Assembly (NCBI RefSeq): GCF_014196455.1
Contig: NZ_JACIDS010000006.1
Coordinates: 248,001-312,000, forward strand
DNA length: 64,000 bases
Origin: Kaistia hirudinis
GTDB lineage: Bacteria > Pseudomonadota > Alphaproteobacteria > Rhizobiales > Kaistiaceae
Reading direction: 5' to 3'
The position numbers and the translations under genes were made by a program. Every line of letters begins with the position of its first letter. Position 1 is the stretch's first letter. The notes under the pieces were generated by a model. The model made no database searches and was not told the origin of the DNA. It saw nothing but the letters and a program-made list of their open reading frames with translations. Positions 47,516 through 55,943 of the stretch are shown in pieces.

Positions 47516-48212
47516 CGCGGCTCCATTCGAGGCGCCAGGGACCACCGGACGGCCCGTGGCGATGGCGCAGCAGCGTCAGGTCGAAAGTGGGGTGGCCCGG
47601 CGCGTTCATGGCCAGCGCGCGGGCCGGGGCGGCGCGCACCGTCCAGCGCGTCTCGGCGCTGCCGGGCGCGGGCTCTGCGGCGGGGCGCAGGAGAAAGAGC
47701 GTGACGCCGGAGGCCTCCGCGGCCAGCACGAGGCGGCGCTGCGTGGTCAGGTCGAGTTCCTTGGGCGAGCCCCAGGGCTCGATCAGCGCCGCGCCGACCG
47801 CGGTCGAGCGCGCCACCTCGATCCCCGCGCGCAGCACCGAGACTGCGTGCCGCAGGCGGACGAGCACGAGGCGCGCCGGATCGATGCCGAGCGCGGCGAG
47901 GCCGTCGGCGTGGAGTTCGCCGCCTTCGCGCATCGCCTGCTCCTGGCGGATCCAGACGACCGGCATCCCGGGCGGCGCGCAGGCGAAGGCGAGCAGCGCG
48001 GCGAAGCCGTCCGCCGCGGCCTGGTCACCGGCGGCGGCGGGGTAGAATTCATGCATCGCGCCGCAGGCAAGCCCGCCGCCGAGCTGCGCATCCACATCGC
48101 CGCGATCGACCGCGACGAGGCGCGCGGCGGATGGCCGCGCAACCTCGCCCGCCGCCTCGATCGCCGCAATGCGCTGCCGCAATGCGGAAAGGGTCGCCGC
48201 CTCCAAACCCAT
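47334..48212 (-). CDS. imuA: ImuA, SOS mutagenesis accessory protein (292 aa)
   Basis: A RecA-like protein of the imuA-imuB-dnaE2 cassette. The N-terminal ATLSALRQRIAAIE and the middle GGGLACGAMHEFYPAAAGDQAAADGFAALLAFACAPPGMPVVWIRQEQ correspond to a degenerate Walker region. SPKELDLTTQRRLVLAAEASGVTLFLLRP and WRLEWSRDESRF follow. The extra C-terminal tail (about 60 residues) is Arg/Pro/Ala rich and overlaps imuB. MGLEAATLS at 48212 is taken as start because the frame upstream runs through the LexA box; a GTG or ATG a few codons earlier is possible. Confidence 0.88.
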   Translation of the reverse strand: MGLEAATLSALRQRIAAIEAAGEVARPSAARLVAVDRGDVDAQLGGGLACGAMHEFYPAAAGDQAAADGFAALLAFACAPPGMPVVWIRQEQAMREGGELHADGLAALGIDPARLVLVRLRHAVSVLRAGIEVARSTAVGAALIEPWGSPKELDLTTQRRLVLAAEASGVTLFLLRPAAEPAPGSAETRWTVRAAPARALAMNAPGHPTFDLTLLRHRHGPSGGPWRLEWSRDESRFNPAPLWRDPLSLPRFRPAAPPAAGAVPRSAGHDAAPDRREGQGRDAHRRAGSGGA

Positions 48213-48242
48213 CCTCGTCACACGTCCTTCGTTCTCATTCAT

Positions 48243-48257
48243 GTTCATGATTTGTTC
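48243..48257 (-). promoter_or_regulatory. LexA operator (alphaproteobacterial SOS box)
   Basis: GTTC-ATGATTT-GTTC on the plus strand, GAAC-AAATCAT-GAAC in the direction of imuA. This matches the GTTCN7GTTC consensus exactly and lies 31 bases before the imuA start chosen. A further GTTC at 48231 gives a third direct copy, though at 8-base spacing. Confidence 0.88.
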
Positions 48258-48287
48258 TATAACGACTCCGGATGAGGAAAGAGTCAA
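48256..48287 (-). promoter_or_regulatory. Promoter of the imuA-imuB-dnaE2 cassette
   Basis: On the minus strand, TTGACT (48287-48282) and TATAGA (48261-48256). The spacer is 20 bases, longer than ideal, but the LexA box overlaps its end as expected for repression. Confidence 0.45.
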
Positions 48288-48401
48288 CGTGGCTCATTGT
48301 GCTCCAGGCGGGTCTCGCTCAATATCGCCGAGCCCCTGAGGCCGCCGAGCCATGATCCGTCTTGCGGGGGCAGCCGCCCACCTCCGTCCGAGAGAAAGCC
48401 G

Positions 48402-49235
48402 ATGACGGCCCTTTCGCCGCCCCTCGCCGTTTCGAGCTGGAGCCTGCACCGGGCGCTTGGCCTCACCTTTCCTAACCGGCCTGACGCCGATGTCGCGATG
48501 CCCGCGCCGCAGCCGACCGATGGGAACGGCCGGATCTCTCTGTTCGGCATGCCCGATGTCGTGCGGAAGCTCGGGATCGATCGCGCCGAAATCTGCTCGT
48601 TTCATATTGCGAGCCGCGATCCCGGCTATCTGGCCGAACTGCGCGCCGCGTTCGCGGCGGGCGGCGTCGCGCTCCAGACGCTGCTGGTCGAATATGGCGA
48701 CATCACCGATCCGGCCACCGCCGAGCGCGATCTCGCCTGGATCGGCCGGTGGATCGAGACGGCCGCCGAACTCGGTGCCGAGCAGGCGCGCGTGATCGCC
48801 GGCAAGGCGCTGCCTTCCGCGGAGGCGCTGGACCGCAGCGCCGCCGGACTGAGGCGTCTGGCGCGACAGGGTGAGGCGCTCGGTGTGCGGATCGTCACCG
48901 AGAACTGGTTTGATCTTCTTTCCAATCCCGCCGACGTGCACGGCCTGTTCGATCGGCTGGACGGCGCGGTCGGGCTGAACGGTGATTTCGGCAATTGGTC
49001 GGGGCCGGGCAAATATGAGGATCTCGAAGCGATCTTCGGCCTTGCCGTCTGCTGTCATGCAAAGGGAGATTTTTCTGTCGGCGCGCTCGATACGGAGGAC
49101 TATGCGGCCTGCCTGGCCGCCGCGACAGCAGCCGGCTTCCGCGGACCCTACACCTTGATCTATGAAGGCAGCGATCCGGACGAGATCGCCAATCTGGCGA
49201 TCGAGCGGGATTTCATCCGCGCCTATTTCGCCTGA
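48402..49235 (+). CDS. Sugar phosphate isomerase/epimerase-like TIM barrel (277 aa)
   Basis: A predicted TIM-barrel isomerase. The N-terminal LAVSSWSLHRALGLTFPN, IDRAEICSFHIASRDPGYLAELRAAF, RVIAGKALPSAEALDRSAAG, VRIVTENWFDLLSNP (Glu), and GPYTLIYEG (Glu) outline the superfamily's metal-binding strands. The substrate is unknown. The ATG at 48402 follows GAGAGAAAGCC. It is divergent from imuA and overlaps the stop of the J-domain gene tail to tail by 13 bases. Confidence 0.78.
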   Translation: MTALSPPLAVSSWSLHRALGLTFPNRPDADVAMPAPQPTDGNGRISLFGMPDVVRKLGIDRAEICSFHIASRDPGYLAELRAAFAAGGVALQTLLVEYGDITDPATAERDLAWIGRWIETAAELGAEQARVIAGKALPSAEALDRSAAGLRRLARQGEALGVRIVTENWFDLLSNPADVHGLFDRLDGAVGLNGDFGNWSGPGKYEDLEAIFGLAVCCHAKGDFSVGALDTEDYAACLAAATAAGFRGPYTLIYEGSDPDEIANLAIERDFIRAYFA

Positions 49236-49900
49236 GATCCGGCGGCGGGCCGGTCGGCGTTCGGGGAAGGCGCCGGGCGGCGGGCGAATGTCTCGGCCGT
49301 CCGCGGCGCCGGCTTTTCATGGTCGAAGGAATAATCGGCCAGAAGCTCGATCGCCTTGGCAAAGACGGCCTCTTCCTGGCGTGTCTTCTCGGCGTTCTGG
49401 CGCGTGTCGGCGGCGCGGCGCTCGAGCAGGCCACGGATGAAATTGTCGCCGGATCCCTTCTTGAAGCGCGTGGCGAGCGCTTCGGCGCGCTTCGCCTGGC
49501 GCTCGAGCTTCTTCACGCCGCTGGCGATCTCCGCCTTCTGCTTCACCAGCGTGTCGCGGATCGCGGCGACCAGGTCGACACCCTCGAAGGGCAGCTCGCT
49601 GTCGAGCACGGAGGCGACGAGCTCGTGGATCCGCTCCATGGCGCGGGCGGCGATGTTCTCGGAGATCAGCTCGCCCTCATAGCCGGTCTCGTCATAGGCC
49701 TTGCGGCGCTCGGGATCGGACAGCACGGCATGGGCATGCGACAGCGCGTGAAAGGCCTCTGAGCTGCCGCCGGTATCGGGATGCGCCTTGCGCGCGCGCT
49801 GGCGATAGGCCTTGTCGATCTCAGCGGCGCTGGCGCTCTGCTCGATCCCGAGCTCGACATAGAGGCTGGGCTTTTCGGCCAGATTGGACTTTTCGGCCAA
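49223..49900 (-). CDS. J-domain protein (225 aa)
   Basis: A probable Hsp70 (DnaK) co-chaperone. The J domain occupies about residues 10-72 (SLYVELGIEQSASAAEIDKAYRQRARKAHPD), with HPD at 40-42 and SDPERRKAYDETG. The remainder is a charged helical region (IASGVKKLERQAKRAEALATRFKK) rich in coiled-coil heptads, with no Gly/Phe or zinc-finger regions. The C-terminus is Pro/Ala rich. It lies 95 bases downstream of the PBP1 gene on the same strand. Its target is unknown. Confidence 0.9.
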   Translation of the reverse strand: MAEKSNLAEKPSLYVELGIEQSASAAEIDKAYRQRARKAHPDTGGSSEAFHALSHAHAVLSDPERRKAYDETGYEGELISENIAARAMERIHELVASVLDSELPFEGVDLVAAIRDTLVKQKAEIASGVKKLERQAKRAEALATRFKKGSGDNFIRGLLERRAADTRQNAEKTRQEEAVFAKAIELLADYSFDHEKPAPRTAETFARRPAPSPNADRPAAGSQAK

Positions 49901-49995
49901 GGGCGGCTCCGGATAGGCGGCGACGGAATCGGCGGACCGGCGCAGAAAGTCACGCCGCGCGCCGAAAGTCCACCGTCAGGCCTCTGGCGAAGGCG

Positions 49996-52431
49996 TCAGC
50001 CGCCGAAGAGGCGGCGGAGGAAGCCGCCCTGATGCTGCGGCGGCGCATAATAGCCGTCCTGGCCGGCATCGCCCACTGAAGCCGGCGGAACCGGCCCCGT
50101 CTGCTGGTCGCCGCCGAAGATCGATTCGCGATGGATCGGCGGCGAGCCGTTGGCGCGATATTCCGGATCGTTCTGGACGGCGGCGCTGCCATAGTCGCCC
50201 GCCTCGGGATCATAGGCCGGCCTCGTGCTGCCGGTCGTCTGCGCATCGGGGCTCATGAGACCGCCCGCGCCCGGCGCCGGCGCCTCGGTCAGCCCGTCCT
50301 GGCTCGCCTGCTGGCCGCCATAGGTCTGGTCGTGGCTGGCGCTCAGGAAGGAATAATCTCCCGGAAGCTGCGCGACCGCGACGCCCTGATGCGCCTCCGT
50401 CATGAAGCGGTTCCAGATCTGCGCCGGCAGGCTGCCGCCCGTCATGCGCTTGGTCGGCTTGAAATCGTCATTGCCGAGCCAGACGCCGGCCGTCAGGTTG
50501 GCGGTATAGCCGACGAACCAGGCGTCGCGGGAATCATTGGTGGTGCCTGTCTTGCCGGCGGCCGGCCAGCCGGCGATCGCCGCCTTGCGGCCGGTGCCGC
50601 GCGAGAGCGTGTCGGAGAGCATGGTGTTCATCATGCCGACATTGGTCGGGTCGATGACCTGCGTCGCGCGATATTCGGGCCGCTGATAGAGCACCTGGCC
50701 GTCCATGCTCTTCACCGCGTCGATGACATGGGGCGGCACCGCGAAGCCGCCATTGGCGAAGGGCACATAGGCATCGGTGAGCTCGAGCAGGCTGACCTCG
50801 GAGGTGCCGAGCGCGATCGAGGGATTGGGCTGCAATTGCGAGGTGATGCCGAGGCGGTGCGCTGTCGCGACGACGGCATCCGGCCCGACCTCGTTGGCGA
50901 GCTGGGCGGCGATCGTGTTGATCGAAAGCGCCAGTGCCGTCTGCAGCGTGACGGGACCGCGATAGGTCTTCTCGTAGTTCTTCGGCTCCCATTTGCCGAT
51001 CCGGGTCGGCTGATCGACGCGCACCGTGTCGGGCGTCATGCCGAATTCGAGCGCGGTCAGGTAGACGAAGGGCTTGAAGGCCGAGCCCGGCTGGCGCTTC
51101 GCCTCGACCGCGCGGTTGAACTGGCTCTTCTGGTAATCGCGCCCGCCGACCATGGCGCGCACCGCGCCTGTGCCGTCGATCGCGACCAGCGAGCCCTGGC
51201 TGACGCCATAGGTCTTGCCGCTCTTGTCGAGGCTCTCGGTGATCGCCCGCCCCGCCGCGTCCTGGAGATGCGAATCGATCGTCGTCTGGACGATGACATC
51301 CTGGTCGAGCGCGCCGACGACGTCCGGCACGAGATCGGCGACCCAGTCGGCGATATAGCGCCCGCTGCCGCCTTCGCCCTCGGCCTGCGCCACGACGGGC
51401 GCGGCGATCGCCTGCTTCTCCTGCTCGGCCGTGATGAAGCCCTGCTCCTGCATGGCTTCCAGCACCAGCTTGGCGCGGGCGTCGGCCGCGTCGGGATCAT
51501 TGGTCGGTGCATAGCGCGACGGCGCCTTCAGCAGCGCCGCCAGGACCGCTGCCTCCTTGAGGGTCACGTCGCGGGCCGACTTGCCGAAATAGCGCCGCGC
51601 GGCGGCGTCGACGCCATAGGCGCCGGCGCCGAGATAGACGCGGTTCAGATAGGCCTCGAGGATCTGCTGCTTGGAATATTTCGCCTCGAGCCAGACGGCC
51701 ATCATCGCTTCCTGCAGCTTGCGCTCGAAGGTGCGCTCCGGCTTCAGGAAGAGGTTCTTGGCGAGCTGCTGCGTCAGCGTGGAGCCGCCCTGTACGACGC
51801 CGCCGGCGCGTGCATTGGTGTAGAAGGCGCGGACGAGGCCGACCGGATCGACGCCGAAATGCGAATAGAAGCGCCGGTCCTCGATCGCCACCACCGCCTC
51901 GGGCAGATAGGGCGGCAGCTCCTCGATGCGCACGAACTCGCCGCCCGTATCGCCGCGATTGGCGATGAGCGTGCCGTCATTGGCGAGGATCTTGATGTTG
52001 GGCGGGCGCTTCGGCAGCACCGACCAGTCGGCCGAGGACGGCATCTGGCTGGCATAATAGGCGAGCGCGCCGACCAGCGCGACGGAGCCCCAGACGGCGA
52101 GGATGATGCCCCATTTCACCGTGCGGCGGAAAAGGCGGAAGAGCGAAAACGGCGTCGCGGAACTCGATCGCCTGCGCCGCTCGGCCTTCGCCCTGTCCTT
52201 CGCCTTGGGCTTCCGCCGTTCGCGCCGGCGCGGCTCGTCGTCCTCGATGTCGTAGAACTCGGCGTCCTCGACCTCCGCGCTGCGGTCGGCCCGTGCGCGC
52301 CTTCCGCGACGCGAAGCGCCACCCGGCCGGTCGTCCTCGCTGAGGCCGATGTCGAGATCGTCCTCCGAGCGCTCGCGGGGCCTGTCCAGCACCGGCTCGA
52401 TGCGGTCGCGGCGCGTGAGCGGTCTCGCCAT
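49996..52431 (-). CDS. Class A penicillin-binding protein, PBP1A family (811 aa)
   Basis: A bifunctional peptidoglycan glycosyltransferase/transpeptidase anchored in the inner membrane. After a highly basic and acidic cytoplasmic tail (1-104) comes one membrane segment (about 108-125). The transglycosylase domain has IEDRRFYSHFG (catalytic Glu184) and GGSTLTQQLAKNLFL. The transpeptidase has SAFK (Ser450, Lys453), SIN (503-505) and KTG (627-629). A long Gly/Gln/Pro-rich tail follows. The divergent priA starts 186 bases away. Confidence 0.95.
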   Translation of the reverse strand: MARPLTRRDRIEPVLDRPRERSEDDLDIGLSEDDRPGGASRRGRRARADRSAEVEDAEFYDIEDDEPRRRERRKPKAKDRAKAERRRRSSSATPFSLFRLFRRTVKWGIILAVWGSVALVGALAYYASQMPSSADWSVLPKRPPNIKILANDGTLIANRGDTGGEFVRIEELPPYLPEAVVAIEDRRFYSHFGVDPVGLVRAFYTNARAGGVVQGGSTLTQQLAKNLFLKPERTFERKLQEAMMAVWLEAKYSKQQILEAYLNRVYLGAGAYGVDAAARRYFGKSARDVTLKEAAVLAALLKAPSRYAPTNDPDAADARAKLVLEAMQEQGFITAEQEKQAIAAPVVAQAEGEGGSGRYIADWVADLVPDVVGALDQDVIVQTTIDSHLQDAAGRAITESLDKSGKTYGVSQGSLVAIDGTGAVRAMVGGRDYQKSQFNRAVEAKRQPGSAFKPFVYLTALEFGMTPDTVRVDQPTRIGKWEPKNYEKTYRGPVTLQTALALSINTIAAQLANEVGPDAVVATAHRLGITSQLQPNPSIALGTSEVSLLELTDAYVPFANGGFAVPPHVIDAVKSMDGQVLYQRPEYRATQVIDPTNVGMMNTMLSDTLSRGTGRKAAIAGWPAAGKTGTTNDSRDAWFVGYTANLTAGVWLGNDDFKPTKRMTGGSLPAQIWNRFMTEAHQGVAVAQLPGDYSFLSASHDQTYGGQQASQDGLTEAPAPGAGGLMSPDAQTTGSTRPAYDPEAGDYGSAAVQNDPEYRANGSPPIHRESIFGGDQQTGPVPPASVGDAGQDGYYAPPQHQGGFLRRLFGG

Positions 52432-52616
52432 GCTCGTCCTGCGTTTCCTGACTATGGCGGCCGGGGCATCCGACCCTTTCCGAGCGAGTGACCGACGAAT
52501 GCGGCGATTTCGCGGGAATGGTCTGATTCGCCCAACGATAGCACGACAGGTCCGGCGAATTCCTTAAGAACGCTGGCCCGCCGCGCCCGCCCTTTTCTTT
52601 CGCCGGGGGGGAGGCC
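52432..52616. other. Intergenic region between PBP1A and priA starts
   Basis: A gap of 185 bases carrying both promoters in principle. No clear -35/-10 pair or operator was identified; the only plain signal is the purine-rich GGGGGGGAGG ribosome-binding site of priA. Confidence 0.4.
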
Positions 52617-54824
52617 ATGGTGCGCCCTTCCAGCAAGGGGACCGGAGCCTTGGACGGCGTCCCGACCGTATCCGTGCTGCTGCCGCTGGCGGTGGACGGG
52701 CCCTATACCTATCGCGTGCCGAACGGCGTGACCCTTTCGCCGGGCGATATCGTGCGCGTGCCGCTCGGCCCGCGCGAGATCATCGGCGCGGTGTGGGACG
52801 ACGTGCCGGACGGCTCGGTCGGCCATAATCGCCTGCGGCCCGTGGCGCATCGCTATGACGCGCCGCCGCTCGATCCGACGATCCGCAAATTCGTGGACTG
52901 GGTGGCGAATTATACGCTGACGCCGCGCGGCATGGTCTTGCGCATGGTGCTGCGCGCGCCCGGCGCGCTGGAGGCGGAGCACGACATCGAGGCCGTCATG
53001 CTCTCCGGCAAGCCGCCGGAGCGGATGACCGATGCGCGCCGCCGCGTGCTGGAGCAGGCCGGCGATGGCGCGCCCTGGTCGCGGGCGGCGCTGGCGGCGG
53101 CGGCGGGCGTTTCGCCGGGCGTCGTCTCCGGCCTCGTGGAGCAGGGCAGCCTCACGCTCGTGCATCTGCCGCCGACCCCCGTCGCCCTGCCGCCCGATCC
53201 GGACCATGCGCCGCCGCGCTTCGACGACGGCCAGAGCGAGGCGGCGGCCGAGATGCGGCGCATCGCCGATGCCGGCCTTTTCGGCGTGACGCTGATCGAC
53301 GGCATCACCGGCTCGGGCAAGACCGAAGTCTATTTCGAGGCCGTCGCCGAGACGCTGCGCCGCGGTCGGCAGGCCCTGATCCTCCTGCCCGAAATCGCGC
53401 TGACCACGGATTTCCTCGACCGCTTCGCGCGCCGGTTCGGCGAGCGGCCGGCCGAATGGCATTCCGAAGTGCCGCCGCGCCAGCGCGAGCGCACCTGGCG
53501 CGCGGTTGCCGCCGGCACGGTGAAGGCCGTGGTCGGCGCGCGCTCGGCGCTGTTCCTGCCGTTTCCGGAGCTCGGCCTTGTCATCGTCGACGAGGAACAT
53601 GACAGCGCCTACAAGCAGGAGGAGGGCGTTACCTACAATGCCCGCGACATGGCCGTGGTGCGCGGCCATCTCGGCAGCTTCCCCGTCATCCTCTCCTCGG
53701 CGACGCCGTCCATCGAAAGCCGCGTCAACGCCGATCAGGGGCGCTATCGGCGGATCGAGCTCACATCCCGCTTCGCCGCGGCGAAGCTGCCGGAGATCCG
53801 GGCCGTCGACATGCGGGTCCATCCTCCGGAGCGCGGCTTCTTCCTCTCGCCCGTGCTGGTGCAGGCGATGGAGGCGACGCTGGCGGCGAAATCGCAGTCG
53901 CTCCTGTTCCTGAACCGTCGCGGCTATGCGCCGCTCACGCTCTGTCGCCATTGCGGCCACCGCTTCCAGTGCCCGAACTGCTCCTCCTGGCTGGTCGAGC
54001 ACCGCTACCGCGGCCAGCTCGTCTGCCATCATTGCGGCCATCATGAAGCGCGGCCCGAGCGCTGCCCCGCCTGCGGCACCGAGGACAGCCTCGTCGCCTG
54101 CGGACCCGGCGTCGAGCGCATTGCCGAGGAGGTGGCGCAGCGCTTCCCCGAGGCGCGCTGCACGGTTCTGTCGAGCGACATGCTCGGCGGCGTTCCGAAG
54201 ATGCGAGCCGAACTCGAGACGATCCGCAGTGGCGGGACCGACATCGTCATCGGCACGCAACTCGTCGCCAAGGGCCATAATTTCCCGCTGCTGGCGCTGG
54301 TCGGCGTCGTCGATGCCGATCTCGGCCTCGCCCAGGGCGATCCACGCGCGGCGGAGCGCACTTTCCAACTGCTCGCGCAGGTCACCGGCCGCGCGGGCCG
54401 AGCCGGCGGCGACAGCCAGGCGTTGCTGCAGACCTATGCGCCGGACCATCCGGTGATCGCGGCCATCGCATCGGGCGATCGCGAAGCCTTCTATGCCCGC
54501 GAGATCGAGGCGCGGCGCACGGCCGGCCTGCCGCCCTTCGGCCGTCTGGCGGGCATCGTCATCTCGGCGGCCGAGCGGGCGAGCGCGCAGGCCTATGCGA
54601 TGGTGCTCCGCCGGGCCGCGCCCGAGGAGGGGCCGGCCATGGTGCTCGGCCCGTCCGAGGCGCCGCTTGCGGTCCTGCGCGGCCGCCACCGCTTCCGCCT
54701 GCTGGTGCGGGCGCCGCGCGGCTTCGACCTGCAGGATTTCCTGCGCAGCTGGCTCGCCGCCGCGCCGCCGCCGCGCGGCAATGTCCGCGTGCAGGTCGAT
54801 ATCGACCCGCAGAGCTTCCTTTAG
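52617..54824 (+). CDS. priA: Primosomal protein N' (replication restart helicase) PriA (735 aa)
   Basis: A superfamily 2 helicase that reloads the replisome at stalled forks. The N-terminal 3'-DNA-binding domain (about 15-120) precedes the helicase with GITGSGKTEVY (Walker A), VIVDEEHDSAYKQ (motif II), SSATPSIES and GTQLVAKGHNFPLL. The zinc region is LCRHCGHRFQCPNCSSW and CHHCGHHEARPERCPACG, with the eight cysteines present. Motif V/VI ends at QVTGRAGRAG. Full length; the ATG follows GGGGGAGGCC. Confidence 0.98.
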   Translation: MVRPSSKGTGALDGVPTVSVLLPLAVDGPYTYRVPNGVTLSPGDIVRVPLGPREIIGAVWDDVPDGSVGHNRLRPVAHRYDAPPLDPTIRKFVDWVANYTLTPRGMVLRMVLRAPGALEAEHDIEAVMLSGKPPERMTDARRRVLEQAGDGAPWSRAALAAAAGVSPGVVSGLVEQGSLTLVHLPPTPVALPPDPDHAPPRFDDGQSEAAAEMRRIADAGLFGVTLIDGITGSGKTEVYFEAVAETLRRGRQALILLPEIALTTDFLDRFARRFGERPAEWHSEVPPRQRERTWRAVAAGTVKAVVGARSALFLPFPELGLVIVDEEHDSAYKQEEGVTYNARDMAVVRGHLGSFPVILSSATPSIESRVNADQGRYRRIELTSRFAAAKLPEIRAVDMRVHPPERGFFLSPVLVQAMEATLAAKSQSLLFLNRRGYAPLTLCRHCGHRFQCPNCSSWLVEHRYRGQLVCHHCGHHEARPERCPACGTEDSLVACGPGVERIAEEVAQRFPEARCTVLSSDMLGGVPKMRAELETIRSGGTDIVIGTQLVAKGHNFPLLALVGVVDADLGLAQGDPRAAERTFQLLAQVTGRAGRAGGDSQALLQTYAPDHPVIAAIASGDREAFYAREIEARRTAGLPPFGRLAGIVISAAERASAQAYAMVLRRAAPEEGPAMVLGPSEAPLAVLRGRHRFRLLVRAPRGFDLQDFLRSWLAAAPPPRGNVRVQVDIDPQSFL

Positions 54825-54907
54825 AGCGTCTATGGGTTGCGGTTCCGGGCCGGGCGGGTTAGCCCATTGCCCTTGCGCCGCTCATGCGGCGTCCTCGCGG
54901 AACAGGC

Positions 54908-55903
54908 ATGTCGAAGCAGGTCTCCATGGCACCCAAGAAAGTCATCTACGATACGGATCCCGGCGTCGACGATGCCATGGCGCTGCTCTTCCTCGAATAT
55001 TCGCCCGATGTCGATCTCGTCGGCATCACCACAGTGCTCGGCAACCACACCATCGAGACCACGACGCGCAATGCGCTGTTCCTGAAGGATTATTTCGCCA
55101 TTGCCGCGCCGGTGGCGCAGGGCGCCGGCCGCCCGCTGGTGCTGGAGCCGACGGTTCCGCCGACCTATGTCCATGGCGAGAACGGCCTCGGCGACATTCC
55201 GCTTCCCGACGTGATCCAATCGCGCGTCCACGACCTCCCGGCGCATGAGTTCATCATCAAGACCGTGCGCGACAATCCCGGGGAGATCACGATCGTCGCC
55301 GTCGGCCGGATGACCAATCTGGCGCTGGCGCTGCGTCAGGATCCGGGCATCGTGCCGCTGGTCCGCGAGATCGTGATCATGGGCGGCGCCTTCGGCTTCA
55401 AGGGCCATTCCGGCAATGTGACGCCGGTCGCCGAGGCGAACATCATCGGCGATCCCCATGCCGCGGACGAGATCTTCGCCGCCGCCTGGCCGATCGTCGT
55501 CGTCGGCCTTGACGTCACGCAGGAAGCGGTGATGACCACCGCCTATCTCGAAGCGCTGCGCGACGCGTCCGGCCGCGCCGGCCAGTTCATCTGGGATATT
55601 TCGCGCTTCTACGAGACCTTCTATCGCACCACGACCGGGCTCGAGGGCATTCCGGTGCATGATTCCTCGGCCGTCGCCTATCTGCTCGATCCCACGCTGT
55701 TCACGACGCGCGGCGGGCCGATCCGGGTCGTCACCGAGGGCATCGCGATCGGCCAGACGATCCAGCAGCCCAACACGCGCAAGTTCCGGCCGAACGCCTG
55801 GAGCAACCGTCCCGACCATGCGATCTGCATCGACGGCGACGCCGAGCGCTTCCTGAAGCTCTATTTCGACACCATTGTCGCCGGCGCTGCGGCGCGGGCC
55901 TGA
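54908..55903 (+). CDS. Nucleoside hydrolase (331 aa)
   Basis: It cleaves the N-glycosidic bond of a ribonucleoside to base and ribose. The calcium-binding N-terminus is IYDTDPGVDDAMALLF (Asp residues about 11-19), with GITTVLGN, the specificity loop AVGRMTNLALAL, IIMGGAF, and the C-terminal HDSSAVAYLLDP (HD ligand). MSKQ at 54908 is the start taken, though the ATG at 54926 is also possible. The PfkB-type kinase gene nearby on the other strand would phosphorylate the released ribose. Confidence 0.92.
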   Translation: MSKQVSMAPKKVIYDTDPGVDDAMALLFLEYSPDVDLVGITTVLGNHTIETTTRNALFLKDYFAIAAPVAQGAGRPLVLEPTVPPTYVHGENGLGDIPLPDVIQSRVHDLPAHEFIIKTVRDNPGEITIVAVGRMTNLALALRQDPGIVPLVREIVIMGGAFGFKGHSGNVTPVAEANIIGDPHAADEIFAAAWPIVVVGLDVTQEAVMTTAYLEALRDASGRAGQFIWDISRFYETFYRTTTGLEGIPVHDSSAVAYLLDPTLFTTRGGPIRVVTEGIAIGQTIQQPNTRKFRPNAWSNRPDHAICIDGDAERFLKLYFDTIVAGAAARA

Positions 55904-55943
55904 GGAGACAAGCGCGGGCGCGGCCCGCGTTCTGGGGCAAGAT

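Noticed and set aside
52452-54689. Long minus-strand frame (745 codons) opposite priA
   Set aside because: The plus strand encodes an intact PriA with all helicase and zinc motifs; the antisense frame has low-complexity composition and no start signal.
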